Shown: piece by piece, positions 32,563-42,911 of the stretch | How the letters are laid out: each line of letters opens with the position of its first letter | Numbering within the stretch: the stretch's first letter is position 1 | Assembly: GCA_001606155.1 (NCBI GenBank) | Contig: LODT01000042.1 | Span: 476,963-540,962, forward strand | Length of the DNA stretch: 64,000 bases | Source: Tieghemostelium lacteum | Lineage: Eukaryota > Evosea > Eumycetozoa > Dictyosteliales > Raperosteliaceae | Direction: 5' to 3' | Position numbers and translations under genes: made by a program | Notes under the pieces: generated by a model | Seen by the model: only the letters and a program-made list of their open reading frames with translations | Databases searched by the model: none | What the model was told of the DNA's origin: nothing

Positions 32563-34149
32563 TTAATTTTCATTATTGTTATTATTATTATTATTAATAG
32601 CAACTTGTGAAAATGATTTTCTTTTTTTAATTTCAGGATTTTGATTAAAGTCATTACTTGATTGTAATGCTAATTGATTTAATAAAATGTTAGTTTCATC
32701 CACTAAAACTCTCTTTTTTATATTTTTTAAATTATTATTATTATTATTATTATCATCGCTATTTAAAATCCAAGGGTGATTAATTGCTTGTTCAACAGTT
32801 AATCTTTGAGAAGGGTCTACAGTTAAAAGTTTTTTAACTAAATCAGTTGCTACAGATGAGATGTTTGACCAAATTTCTAGAGGGAATTGAATATCACCAC
32901 TAACAATTTGTTCGAATAGTTGAGGTGTTGAAATAAGATCATCTTGATCATCATGAAATGGGGGAGAACCACTGAGTATAATATAGAGTATTGCACCTAA
33001 AGACCAAGCATCACAAGTCATACCATAACCATTTGGAGATAATAACTCCTTATTTTGTATTTGATGTTTGGTTTTTGAGACTATAACTTCAGGAGCCACA
33101 TATAATGGTGAACCACAAAGAGTTTTTGCTAATTCACCTTCATTAATAAATCTAGCTAAACCAAAATCAGATATCTTTATAGATAGATCATAGTTATTTA
33201 CAAAGAGGATGTTTTCAGGTTTCAAATCACGATGTGCAATTCCCATATAATGAAGATAACTCACACCATTGAGTAATTGTTTGAATATATATTTAGCCTC
33301 TTGTTCATTTAGCATTGGAGAATCATAACCAATACGATCATAAAGTTCTCCACCATCAGCCAACTCTAATATAAAGAAGAGATGTTGATCATCTTTACTA
33401 TAGAAAATATCCTTAATCGAAATGATATTTGGGTGATTTGTTTTCTTTAGTATTTCAATCTCTCTATTTAACTGTACCTGTAGTTTAGCACCTTCCGATT
33501 GTTGATACTTTGACAGATTTACAAATTTAATAGCAACTCTCTGGCCTGTACTCTTTTGCACACCTTCATAAACCACTGAGAAATTTCCACTTCCTAGTTC
33601 TTTAATGAAATCGTATTCTTGAAGTACCTCTTTTTTTATACCTTTACTCTCCCAATAATATGATTGTGTTTGTGATGGGTTCAGTAGTAGATACTGTTTA
33701 CTGGCATTGAAAAGATAGGTCAAATCTACATCTTTACTAACTCTTCCAAAACCCAGTAGATCCTTATTCTTTAGTATTTGAAACTTCCCTTTTCCAATAA
33801 GTTTACCATTGAGGTAAGTTCCATTCGTTGATAAATCCTCTATCAATAATGATTCAGATTTCTTAATGATTCTACAATGCTGTCCAGATACAATAACCTC
33901 TGTGAATACAAAATGACATGTTTTCAATCTACCAAACAATAATGGTTCACTACCATCCATTCTAATTTGTATTTTAATTGGTGTTTTATTATTACTTTCA
34001 TTTAAAGGTAGTAAATCGCCACAATAAATATGTTCATTTACTATATATTGTTGTGAATTACCTCCATTTGGTGTAACAGATGTTTGTGTTAAGTTTATAT
34101 CATCTTCCTCTCTAATTTTCTTTGGAGTTATATTTTCTTCGATTTCCAT
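32563..34149 (-). CDS. FHA-domain serine/threonine kinase, Chk2/Rad53 group
   Basis: I start it at the second Met (34149) because the 17 upstream codons are hydrophobic and unlike the family; this gives 528 residues. An FHA domain covers about 70-150: FGRLKTCHF, SGQHCRI, DLSTNGTYLNG, with the Arg, Ser and Asn that hold phosphothreonine. The kinase domain runs from about 185 to 455: GSGNFSVVYEG, VAIKFV with the ATP-site Lys, HRDLKPEN, DFGLA and APE (VAPEVI). An FHA followed by a kinase is the layout of Chk2/Rad53 DNA-damage kinases and of the Dictyostelium fhk family; which fhk this is cannot be told. Poly-Asn follows the kinase. Confidence 0.95.
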   Translation of the reverse strand: MEIEENITPKKIREEDDINLTQTSVTPNGGNSQQYIVNEHIYCGDLLPLNESNNKTPIKIQIRMDGSEPLLFGRLKTCHFVFTEVIVSGQHCRIIKKSESLLIEDLSTNGTYLNGKLIGKGKFQILKNKDLLGFGRVSKDVDLTYLFNASKQYLLLNPSQTQSYYWESKGIKKEVLQEYDFIKELGSGNFSVVYEGVQKSTGQRVAIKFVNLSKYQQSEGAKLQVQLNREIEILKKTNHPNIISIKDIFYSKDDQHLFFILELADGGELYDRIGYDSPMLNEQEAKYIFKQLLNGVSYLHYMGIAHRDLKPENILFVNNYDLSIKISDFGLARFINEGELAKTLCGSPLYVAPEVIVSKTKHQIQNKELLSPNGYGMTCDAWSLGAILYIILSGSPPFHDDQDDLISTPQLFEQIVSGDIQFPLEIWSNISSVATDLVKKLLTVDPSQRLTVEQAINHPWILNSDDNNNNNNNLKNIKKRVLVDETNILLNQLALQSSNDFNQNPEIKKRKSFSQVAINNNNNNNNEN

Positions 34150-34267
34150 TATAAAAGAAATAGGAAATAGGTAAATGAAAAATAAGGAAGTAAAGATCAA
34201 TTTTAAAAATAAAAAAAAGGCGGGTTGGAGATTTGGTGAAGTTGTTTTTTTTTTTTTGGGATATTTT

Positions 34268-36079
34268 TTATATTTGGAAGTCCCATTGAATAACTAAAGA
34301 ACCATCTTGATTAATTTTATTTTCTTTACCAACAATTAATTTAATATTATGAAGATATGGTAAAAATGGTTGATGATTATAAAGTAAACGTTTACAACAT
34401 GATACCATATCCGACATTGAAATATCATCATGTTTCTTTAGTCTACTTAGTCTAAATTGTCTCTTTACAGTTAATTCCAATTGAGATAAATTCCTTTGAT
34501 TAATTTTAAATCTATTCCAATCCATTTCAATTTGAGGAGAATAGTTTTCTAAAAATGATGTAATTTCACGATAATTGGTATCTACTGGTATATTTATATG
34601 TCCTGATTTTTTATCGAATATCCATGGATCTAATATTTCTTCCTTTGCTTTCAATACTCTAATTGTTTGATTTTCAAATGAAAATTGTTTATTATTAGAG
34701 TTTTTTTCATCTGTTAGTGGTTGTACTGGTTCCTTATGTATTTCATCAATAATGTTATTTAATAACTTTAAATATTCTGGTGAATTTTGTGCAAAATAAT
34801 CTGTATGAATATTTAATATTTTCAATCTATTTGCAATTTCTTTTTCCTAAAAAATGTTTTAACATTAATATAGATTATTAGGTGGATAAATATGTAATTG
34901 AAACATACCAAAGTTAACCTTTTTCTTGCATTTTGTAAATTTTGAATAATCTCAGAGATTTTAAATTGTTTAAGAGTTGATTTCCAAGTTTTTGGTTTAT
35001 CAATATTTAGCATTAATCTACCTTCTAGATCAATCCCATTTTGTTTACAAAAAACTATAGATACACCTTCTAATCTTGAATTTACAGGTGAATCATCAGT
35101 CTTTGGATTAGTTTCTGGTGTTACATAACCTGATTTAATTTTATGCCAACCTTTCCATTGTTCTCTATGTGCACCACTAAAAGGACCATGAGGTTCAAAT
35201 ATCTCAGATTGTAAAGAATCAAAAGCTACATTTCCTTTTGGTTGTTGATCATTAAAAATTCTATCGACTAAAGAGATATTATGATTCTTCTCAGAGAATT
35301 GACTTAACAATTTCTCTAAATTTCTCAATAGTGATTTTCTAGTGGAAATTGCTAGATTATGATCTTCAAATAAAACTCTAACTTGATGTTCCATATAAAA
35401 ATAAGTAATCATTATATCCAAAGATCTCTCTTCTTGAACAATTTCTTTTGCTCTTTCTCTTGCCAAATGTGAAAATGTCTGTACAAATACTAATAAATTT
35501 TCCTGTTCAACTATTGTTGTTGATGATGATGCTGATGAAGATGTACTGCTCTCTAAAAGTGAAGATAGAAGGAATTCATCTTTAATTCCAACAGTTTTAA
35601 AAAGTAGTTGAATTTGTTCTTCTGCTTTTTTTAAATGAGGATATATTAACTCCATTTGACCACTTGATGAGTTAATATCAAATTGAATAGATATACTAGG
35701 TATCTCATGTTCATGTTCAAATGTTGAATCCTCTTCCAAATAAAAAAAGTTTAGTTGATAAGACTTATTACTAATCTGTTGACCCTTTAATTCTCCAAAA
35801 AATTGTTGCAATTGTCTAAGAGATTGATCATTGGTCTATAAATTTCATTTAAACACAATTGTCAATAAATCATTCTAATGTATCTCTTGAAAAAAAGACT
35901 AAAATTGAGAACATTACATTTTTTACATTATTATATTGAAAAAATAAATCTGGGTGAACTTTGAGGAAAAATTGTTTTAATATATTCTTATAGTTATTAT
36001 TAGTACTTTTATTACTACTACAAAAATATCTGTGATATGGATATCTAATAAAAATATCTGAATTTAATCGTCTAAACAT
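34268..36079 (-). CDS. TCAIM-like mitochondrial protein
   Basis: Three minus-strand exons, 36079-35918, 35835-34909 and 34846-34268, all joined in phase 0, give 555 residues. The first 30 residues (MFRRLNSDIFIRYPYHRYFC) are Arg/Tyr-rich without acids, a good mitochondrial presequence. FFLKVHPDLF then TNDQSLRQLQQFF is the J-domain-like DUF4460 start with its HPD. DUF4461 occupies most of the rest (EPHGPFSGAHREQWKGWHKI, SGYVTPETN, and a late VSCCKRLL...LIVGKENKINQDGSLVIQWDF). The human relative TCAIM is a mitochondrial chaperone-like protein. The start lies 50 bp from a divergent gene. Confidence 0.88.
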
Positions 36080-36129
36080 AAGAGTTGTAAAATTAAAAAA
36101 ATGAAAATTTTTATTTTCATTTCATTTGT
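36080..36129. promoter_or_regulatory. Very short bidirectional promoter
   Basis: Only 50 bp separate the TCAIM-like and Mrr-like start codons, which face away from each other. The sequence includes AAATGAAAATTTTTATTTTCATTT, an inverted repeat (arms AAATGAAAAT and its complement). If 36154 rather than 36130 is the true start of the right-hand gene, the gap is 74 bp. Confidence 0.45.
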
Positions 36130-36639
36130 TTGATCAAACAACTACATATACATATGATTATAAAATATAGTAAAAAAATAACACAACTCTTTAGGAGAAG
36201 AGCTAGTAGGTCACAAAAAGCTGGAAAAGAATTAGAGAATCTTGTAGAAAATATGTTTAAAAAAAGGTTAATGTTAAATGTTAAAACTAATGTTAGACTA
36301 AAAGATAAGAATGGTGACTACTCTGAGATTGATGTTGTCTATGGTCTATTTTTAAAGACCTATGTGGAATGTAAAAACTATAGTAATCAACCTGTGCCTC
36401 TTAAAGATGTTGCAAAATTCAAAGAGGTTTTAATTCTTAATGGAATACATCCACATCGTGGATTATTTATAACTACATCAGATTATGTACCAAGAGCTAG
36501 AAAAATTGGTGTTAAAACTATTGATGGTAAACAATTAAAAACCATGCAACGTTTATCTTTACCAATAGGTATAACTAAATGTTTTTTATATATAACAGGA
36601 ACATTATTAGCATTTCAATATTTAGCTGAAAATTATTAA
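36130..36639 (+). CDS. Mrr-like restriction-endonuclease-fold protein, possibly mitochondrial
   Basis: The 169-residue protein has a basic N-terminus (KKITQLFRRRASRSQKAGK) that could be a mitochondrial presequence. The core reads KELENLVENMFKK, then SEIDVVYGLFLKTYVECKNY with an Asp and, after about 12 residues, E-x-K: the PD-(D/E)xK metal site of Mrr/Rrg7-type nucleases. PVPLKDVAKF, HPHRGLFITTSDYVPRAR and a C-terminal hydrophobic stretch (ITKCFLYITGTLLAFQYLA) complete it. Fungal Rrg7 is needed for respiratory growth. DNA or RNA cleavage is inferred from the fold. An internal Met at 36154 is an alternative start. Confidence 0.75.
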   Translation: MIKQLHIHMIIKYSKKITQLFRRRASRSQKAGKELENLVENMFKKRLMLNVKTNVRLKDKNGDYSEIDVVYGLFLKTYVECKNYSNQPVPLKDVAKFKEVLILNGIHPHRGLFITTSDYVPRARKIGVKTIDGKQLKTMQRLSLPIGITKCFLYITGTLLAFQYLAENY

Positions 36640-36783
36640 TCAGAAACACCAATATAAATATTTATGATAAATAATTAATTTAATTTATTATAATAATAAT
36701 AATTCACCATGCATGCAAATGTAATTCTATTTTAATTTAATTATAAAAAAATATCTTAAATTTAAAGATATATTTATATATGT

Positions 36784-38127
36784 TTAAGCAGAATTAACAG
36801 CAACTTGATATCTCTTTTTTTCATCATCAGAGATTTTACATTCATCAGCCCAATTATCAGGAATTAGTTTTTGGGAGATTTCCAAAAATTCTTTGAGAGG
36901 ACACATTCCATTGACCTCTTTAGATTTACATTCGGCAATGTGAGTAACTTTTTGATTAAAGATTACTTTAACATATTGATTATCGAGTGGATCTGGTTTT
37001 TGTGATTTTTTATCTTCCAATAGAAGGAACTCTAGAGTACTTGAGGTAACTGGATGATAAATATCCTCATACATATCGTAAGCTACTAAAAGTGCAGCTA
37101 ATGTGGTATCATGTCCAGAATAGTAAGCCAATTTGAGATCATTAACGGAGGGATCATCTTTGACCTTAAGTTTTAATTGGTCTTGAAGATCTTTTATAAA
37201 TCTACCAATACCCAATCTTGGGATTTCTTTAAACAAACCTTCGGATTTAAATTCTTTTGCAGATTCTTTGTACATTCTATCTATGACTTCTGGGGTGAAG
37301 CCTTTTGGTAGAGGTAGACCATGATTCTTGAAACAATCAAAACTATTAACCAAACCAGCATAAGATCTAAATGAAGGTACGTAGAATGGTGAATCAAAAC
37401 CTTTGCTCTCTTCGAATATATCCTTTACCTTTTGAGTGAACTGGTCCAAACCACTATCTTTATTCTGTTGAATCACTTCTTTTCTCTTTTTTACAAGAGA
37501 TCTTAAAAAGAGATATCTATCGCATGTACGTGGATACATATTCTCCTTTTCAACTGGTAATACAAAAAAGCTTGTATGATGAGGTGACTTCTCTTCATTG
37601 TCACTGAATGAACCTCCATACATACCATGTAACAGTGATCTTGCTGAACTTATAGTTCTCTCTCTATCAGTTGATCTTACATAAACCTGATTTGGATTAA
37701 AGTTCTTATCCAAAAACCCAAGACGTTCTATAAAAATACCTTTATAGGCATTTCCAACATTAATTAAATCTTGAACACCCAACACAGTCAATTGACCATT
37801 CTCACAAGATGGTCTATTTTCAATATCCTTATTGGTAATGAGATTCTCTTTACTGTTACAAGTCCACAATGAAAATGGATATTTTGATGACTCTGGAGTT
37901 CTACGACCATGTCTTGTAACCAATTGTACAAATTTAAGTTTGTATCTATCATCTCCATATTCTTCAACTGGTATTGTCACATCTCTAAATTTATTTTGAA
38001 TGTGTCTATCAGAGGTACTATTTAAATTTATTGGATGATCTTTTAATTTATCACCAATATTTCGTTTATTACTTTTAATTTCATCACATTTACTTTCATT
38101 TTTAAAGAATTGAATTAAATTAAACAT
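36784..38127 (-). CDS. Histidine acid phosphatase
   Basis: The 447-residue single-exon protein has the histidine phosphatase signature RHGRRTP at 72-78, with His73 as the phospho-acceptor, and the distal HD pair in YYSGHDTTLAAL near 340. VRSTDRERTISSARSLLHG carries the second conserved Arg. The family includes lysosomal and prostatic acid phosphatases and Dictyostelium counting factor 60. Unlike secreted members it begins MFNLIQFFKNESKCDE with no convincing signal peptide, so it may be cytosolic or the true start may be missed. An ACP6-like lipid phosphatase role is one option. It has no link in sequence with the VIP1-like gene, which lacks this kind of domain. Confidence 0.88.
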   Translation of the reverse strand: MFNLIQFFKNESKCDEIKSNKRNIGDKLKDHPINLNSTSDRHIQNKFRDVTIPVEEYGDDRYKLKFVQLVTRHGRRTPESSKYPFSLWTCNSKENLITNKDIENRPSCENGQLTVLGVQDLINVGNAYKGIFIERLGFLDKNFNPNQVYVRSTDRERTISSARSLLHGMYGGSFSDNEEKSPHHTSFFVLPVEKENMYPRTCDRYLFLRSLVKKRKEVIQQNKDSGLDQFTQKVKDIFEESKGFDSPFYVPSFRSYAGLVNSFDCFKNHGLPLPKGFTPEVIDRMYKESAKEFKSEGLFKEIPRLGIGRFIKDLQDQLKLKVKDDPSVNDLKLAYYSGHDTTLAALLVAYDMYEDIYHPVTSSTLEFLLLEDKKSQKPDPLDNQYVKVIFNQKVTHIAECKSKEVNGMCPLKEFLEISQKLIPDNWADECKISDDEKKRYQVAVNSA

Positions 38128-38556
38128 ATCTTGTAATTATTGAATAATTAAAAAAAAAATTTTTTTTTTTAGTGTGATTTTACAAATTTTATTCATTTCC
38201 AGAAAATAAGTTTAGATTCCATGTGACTAAATGCATATTCCAAATTCTTTTTTTAAGATTTAGATTTAAATTTTAATTAATATAGAATGTCTTTTAGTAT
38301 CGAATAGTTTCAATGAAGATCTTAGAAATATATTCTGGAGTTCAAATATAACCTGATCAAATGTTTTAACAAAATTAATTTGATTAATAAATGGTTTGGT
38401 ACATCAACTAATTTGAGTTCAATTATAAACATTCTTTTTTTTAAATATTTTTTTATAGAATAGATTGAGAATATATTGAATATTTAAAATAAATAAATTA
38501 GAAGGTATTATTATTCATTTATTACTATTTAAAAAAATGTTATAAAAGAATGATGA
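38128..38556. other. Intergenic, no gene seen
   Basis: These 429 bp lie between two minus-strand genes, so they hold the end of the copper ATPase transcript and the promoter of the acid phosphatase. I see A and T runs near 38150-38170 and no repeat or RNA gene. Confidence 0.4.
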
Positions 38557-41553
38557 TTAATCATCTTCTTGTGAGGAAGAGAGTAATGATTGTTTTTCAA
38601 TTTGAATTGAAATGTGATTTGATGATGTTGATGATGTAGATGATGATAAAGATGGTGAAGGTTTAGAAGGTAAATCAAAATGAATTTTTGATCTTTTGAA
38701 TTCCATTTGTCTATCAGTTGCCAGAGGTATTCTTGGTTTTTTATAGGTTTTTAAATGTAGTGATGATAATACAACGGATATGGAAGAGAATGCCATTGCC
38801 ATACCAGCAATCATTGGTGGAATACTGATACCAAATGGAATTAGAACACCGGCAGCTAATGGAATACCCAAAATATTATAAAGAGTTGCCCATAGATAAT
38901 TTAGACGAATACGATTAAATGTTGTTTTACTCAGTGAGATGGCTGTAATGACATCACGTAAATCAGATTTTACCAAAACAATATCAGCAGCTTCAATGGC
39001 AATATCAGTACCAGCACCAATGGCAATACCAATATCAGCTTCGGCCAATGCTGGTGAATCATTTATACCATCACCAATCATTGCAACAATGTGTCCTTGT
39101 TGTTTAAGTTCTTGTACTTTTTTGGATTTATTCGATGGTAAAACCTCTGCAAAAACCTGTGTGATACCAACTTGTGATGCAATGGCATTGGCAGTTCTTT
39201 GGTTGTCACCAGTTACCATCCATGGGAAAATACCAAGTTTTTTTAGTTCAGTTATAGTAGCTCTAGCCTCTGGTTTAAGTTGATCTGAAATTGCAATATA
39301 ACCTGTAATCTCTTGATTCATGACTACAAATACAACAGTATTTCCTTCATTTTCTAATTTTCGAATATGAGACTCTTGTTCAGTCTTATCAGCACTATTA
39401 AAAGATATACCTTCCTCTTGAATCCATTTCATATTACCAATCATAACGTCAATGTCTTTGATGGTGCATCGAATACCCGAACCAGTAACAGACTCAAAAT
39501 TAGTTGGAACATGTGTAGAATTTACATCACAAACTGTAAATGCATAATTTACAATAGCACCAGCTAGTGGATGTTCAGAAGCAGCCTCGGCACTTGCAAC
39601 AATTTCAAAAAATGATTTTTTATCCATGTGGTGTTTGGTAGCTGAACTTCCTATAATGGTACTGTGAGTGACTGTTGGTTTACCACTGGTTAATGTACCA
39701 GTTTTATCAAATATTACAGCACTGATCTTGTGAGCTGTCTCTAAATGTGCACCACCTTTTATAAGAATACCACATTGTGCACCTATACCAGTACCGACCA
39801 TTACAGCAGTTGGTGTTGCTAAACCAAGTGCACAAGGACATGCAATTACAATAACTGAAATTGCATTTCTTAGTGCAAATTGAAATACACTAGAGTTTGA
39901 AGCTACGATATAGTCATGTGCCCACCCGGAAGCACCTGCAATGATCCAAACTACAAATGTAAGTACACCTAATGTTATAACTGTTGGAACAAATATACCA
40001 GATACTCTGTCGGCTAATGATTGAATAGGTGCTCTTTCAGTTTGTGCTTTCTCAACTAACTTTATAATCTGAGCTAATGAAGTGTCGCCACCTACTCTAG
40101 TGGCTTTAATATGTAATGTTCCTTTCTGATTAAGAGTACCACCAATAACCTGGTCACCTTGTTTCTTTGTAACTGGTAATGATTCACCAGTGATTATAGA
40201 CTCATCAATACTAGAGACACCACTAACAACCTGTCCATCAGTAGGTATTTTACTACCAGGTAAAACCTTTAAAGTGTCACCTCTCTGTACCAACTCTATA
40301 CTAATCTCCTTTTCATCAATAACCATACCCTCTTCATCAAACTCCAATAATATAGCATTGGTAACTTGTAAACTAATTAACTTTTTAATAGCCTCTGATG
40401 TCTTTCCTTTAGCTATTATCTCAAGGTATTTACCCAAGAGAATAAATGTAATTAAACTAGCAGAGGTATCAAAGAAGGTTTTCATTGCAATTTGATCACT
40501 CATGATTGGTCCCATTGGACTAACATAGGCAAGTAACAATACCATTACACTATAAAAATAGGCGCATGATGTACCTAATGCTACTAAAACATCCATATTT
40601 GCACCACCATGTTTAATTGATTTCCAACCATTTATATAAAATCTCTTTCCAATGACAAATTGAACTGGTGTTGTCAATGAAAACATTAGAAAATCTGCTA
40701 TACTAATACCATTAAATATATATGATGTAAATAGGAAATGACATACTAGAAATATTTTTATAGAATTTGTTAATATTATTATAATTTTAATTATTTTATA
40801 ATAAAAACTTACTTTTAACTTTATGTAAAATCATTCCAATTAAAAATACAGGTACAGTTAGACAAACACTATAGAATAGAGTCTTTTTCAATTTTTCAAT
40901 TTCTTCTCTTTGCATATTTTTAGATTCGTCTGGTTTATAGGATGAGATTCTTGCTGTGAAACCAACATCCTCTATATTCTTTATAATATCTCTGACACCA
41001 ATTTGATCAGGATCATAGAGTACTCTAGCATTTTCCAATGCTAAATTAACTTTAATATCTAAAACACCATCTACAGTCGACATGAAACTCTCTATAATAC
41101 CAACACAAGATGAACATGTCATACCACCTATATCCAATGACAATGTATTTCTTTCACTCTGTTTAATTAATTTTGCTTCAAAACCTACACAACTTATTTG
41201 TTCTATAATTTCATCTTCCTAATTATTACATCAATAAATAATCAATATGATGATCGATGATAATAATAATAATAACTGGACTAGATAAGAAGGTAACTTA
41301 CATCAATTATTTTTGGATTAAATTTAATATCAGCAGTTTCTTGTAGTAATGCTACCTGAACTGAAATGATACCATCGGTGTTCGATAAAAAGTTTTCTAT
41401 AATGCCTACACAGGATGAACATGTCATACCGTGTATTGTAAATTTTGATCTCTTAATTGGTATATCATTACTGTCTGTAGTGGAAACTGACGAACCACTG
41501 TTGTCTAAAACCTCTAATTTAATATAATCATCTGGCATTCTATGTTTGATCAA
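38557..41553 (-). CDS. atp7a: Copper-transporting P1B-type ATPase
   Basis: Three minus-strand exons, 41553-41302, 41218-40813 and 40745-38557, encode 948 residues. Two heavy-metal-binding domains come first, each with GMTCSSC (near 44 and 117). Eight membrane spans surround the pump core: TGES (actuator), IACPCALGLATPTA with the CPC copper site, DKTGT with the phosphorylated Asp, HPLAGA (the P1B His-Pro), and GDGINDSPAL. The second join gives HKVKICHFLF, keeping the first span intact. ATP7/CopA pumps move Cu(I) into the secretory path or out of the cell; in Dictyostelium copper pumping has been linked to bacterial killing. Animal ATP7s have six metal-binding domains; two is nearer fungal CCC2. 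Confidence 0.95.
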
Positions 41554-42031
41554 AAATTTTTACTATTTTGTGGAATATGTGGTTCTGTAGAATTTTTTAT
41601 AATATTCTTAAAAATAAAAAAATAATCAATAATTCTGTACAGATAGAACTTATAAATTTTAAAAAAAAATTAAACAAACTATACAATAACAATAACCACT
41701 TAAAAGCCAATGTATATTAAAAAAAATCTGAAACCCAAAAAAAAAAAAAACAAAAAAAAGTAAGTGTAATTAATTGTGGACTTACCGTTTTTCAAAAAAA
41801 AAACAAAATAATTAATGTGTTGTTGTTATCGAATAGCGACAAAAAATCAATTTAAAAGATCTGATTCAAATTTATAAATGAAATTGATTTTTTTGAAAAT
41901 GATTTTGTTTTAATTTGATTTATTTACAATTATTTGGTGTGTTATTTATATGAATACTGGTAAAACATTTTTAATTTTTAATTTGATGATTTAGATTCAA
42001 TCCAAAACATAAATATTATTATTTTTCATTT
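41554..42031. other. Intergenic, no gene seen
   Basis: These 478 bp lie upstream of the copper ATPase and downstream of the small orphan gene. They contain several A runs (41729-41760) and nothing coding. A copper-responsive site was not recognisable by eye. Confidence 0.4.
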
Positions 42032-42477
42032 TTATATTACAGTTGCTTGTTGTAGTTCATTATGAAGATATAATTTAAGATCTTTTGATTGATAGTCTTT
42101 ATCATAGAGTTTTTTGACATCAAAAGATATTACATCTCCAAATTCACTAGTTTGAAATTCTAGTACCCAAAAACATGATATTCCATAAAATGAATGTGCA
42201 GGAACTTTAATTTTGATAGAATAGAGTCCAAATTCATTGTCATAAGACATCTCTGTGCATGACATTAGATGGTGTGTAGAAATCAATGTGAGAATATCAA
42301 ATCTCTTCATTTGAATTTCATCTTTTAAATCTCTGTCTGTCCAATCCAAAATTGCATCCTATTTAAACAATATATAAGTATTTATGCAATGAACATTACC
42401 CCCCCTAACTAATAACATACTTTAACTTCTTTTGCAGTTTGAAAAGAACAAAAATTTAATTTTATTAAATTTTCCAT
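42032..42477 (-). CDS. Small uncharacterised protein
   Basis: Exons 42477-42421 and 42358-42032 join in phase 0 to give 127 residues: MENLIKLNFCSFQTAKEVK then DAILDWTDRDLKDEIQMKRF. The donor GTATGT and acceptor AATAG are standard. The second half alternates beta-like segments (LYSIKIKVPAHSFYGISCFWVLEFQ, then FGDVISFDVKKLYDKDY) and ends in a helix. No family was recognised. It is open and compact with good splice signals, so probably a real gene. It diverges from the ankyrin-TPR gene across 434 bp. Confidence 0.65.
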
Positions 42478-42911
42478 TATTTATTATAATAATTATTTAA
42501 TTAGTATTTATGATTCTAAAAGATACAACAGAAAACCTTTCTAAAACTAAAATGATTATTAAACGACTATTGAAATTTAAAATAAAAAAAAAAAACAAAA
42601 AAGGAAATAACAATTAAAAAAAACAAATTAATGTTTTCTAATTGATAGTTTCACTCTATCCAATGGGTATCCAAATTAAATTTCAATGTTGTTTTAAACA
42701 TTTAAAATACACATTTAAGAGGATGTTGACAATATTTTGATGGGTAAATCTAGATTAAATTTCCCCCTTCAAATTTCATATTTTAATTAAACACACATTC
42801 AAAGGTGTTAATTTCATTTAGGGTATGAGAGATTTCTCAAAAAAAAATAAGCACTTAAAATATGGAAATAGAGATAAAAAAAAAAAAAAAAAATAGTTTA
42901 AAAAGACGACA
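42478..42911. promoter_or_regulatory. Divergent promoter region, no gene seen
   Basis: The small orphan and the ankyrin-TPR gene diverge from these 434 AT-rich bp. An A17 run lies at 42875-42892 just before the right-hand start codon, a common feature ahead of dictyostelid start codons. Nothing else stands out. Confidence 0.4.

Noticed and set aside
34150-34200. Hydrophobic N-terminal extension of the FHA kinase
   Set aside because: The 17 residues resemble upstream AT-rich DNA translated by chance; the family starts at the next Met and is not membrane-bound.
36784-38127. Acid phosphatase as the missing phosphatase half of the VIP1-like kinase
   Set aside because: It lies 12 kb away behind seven other genes, has a secreted-type histidine phosphatase pattern and no PPIP5K-specific blocks.
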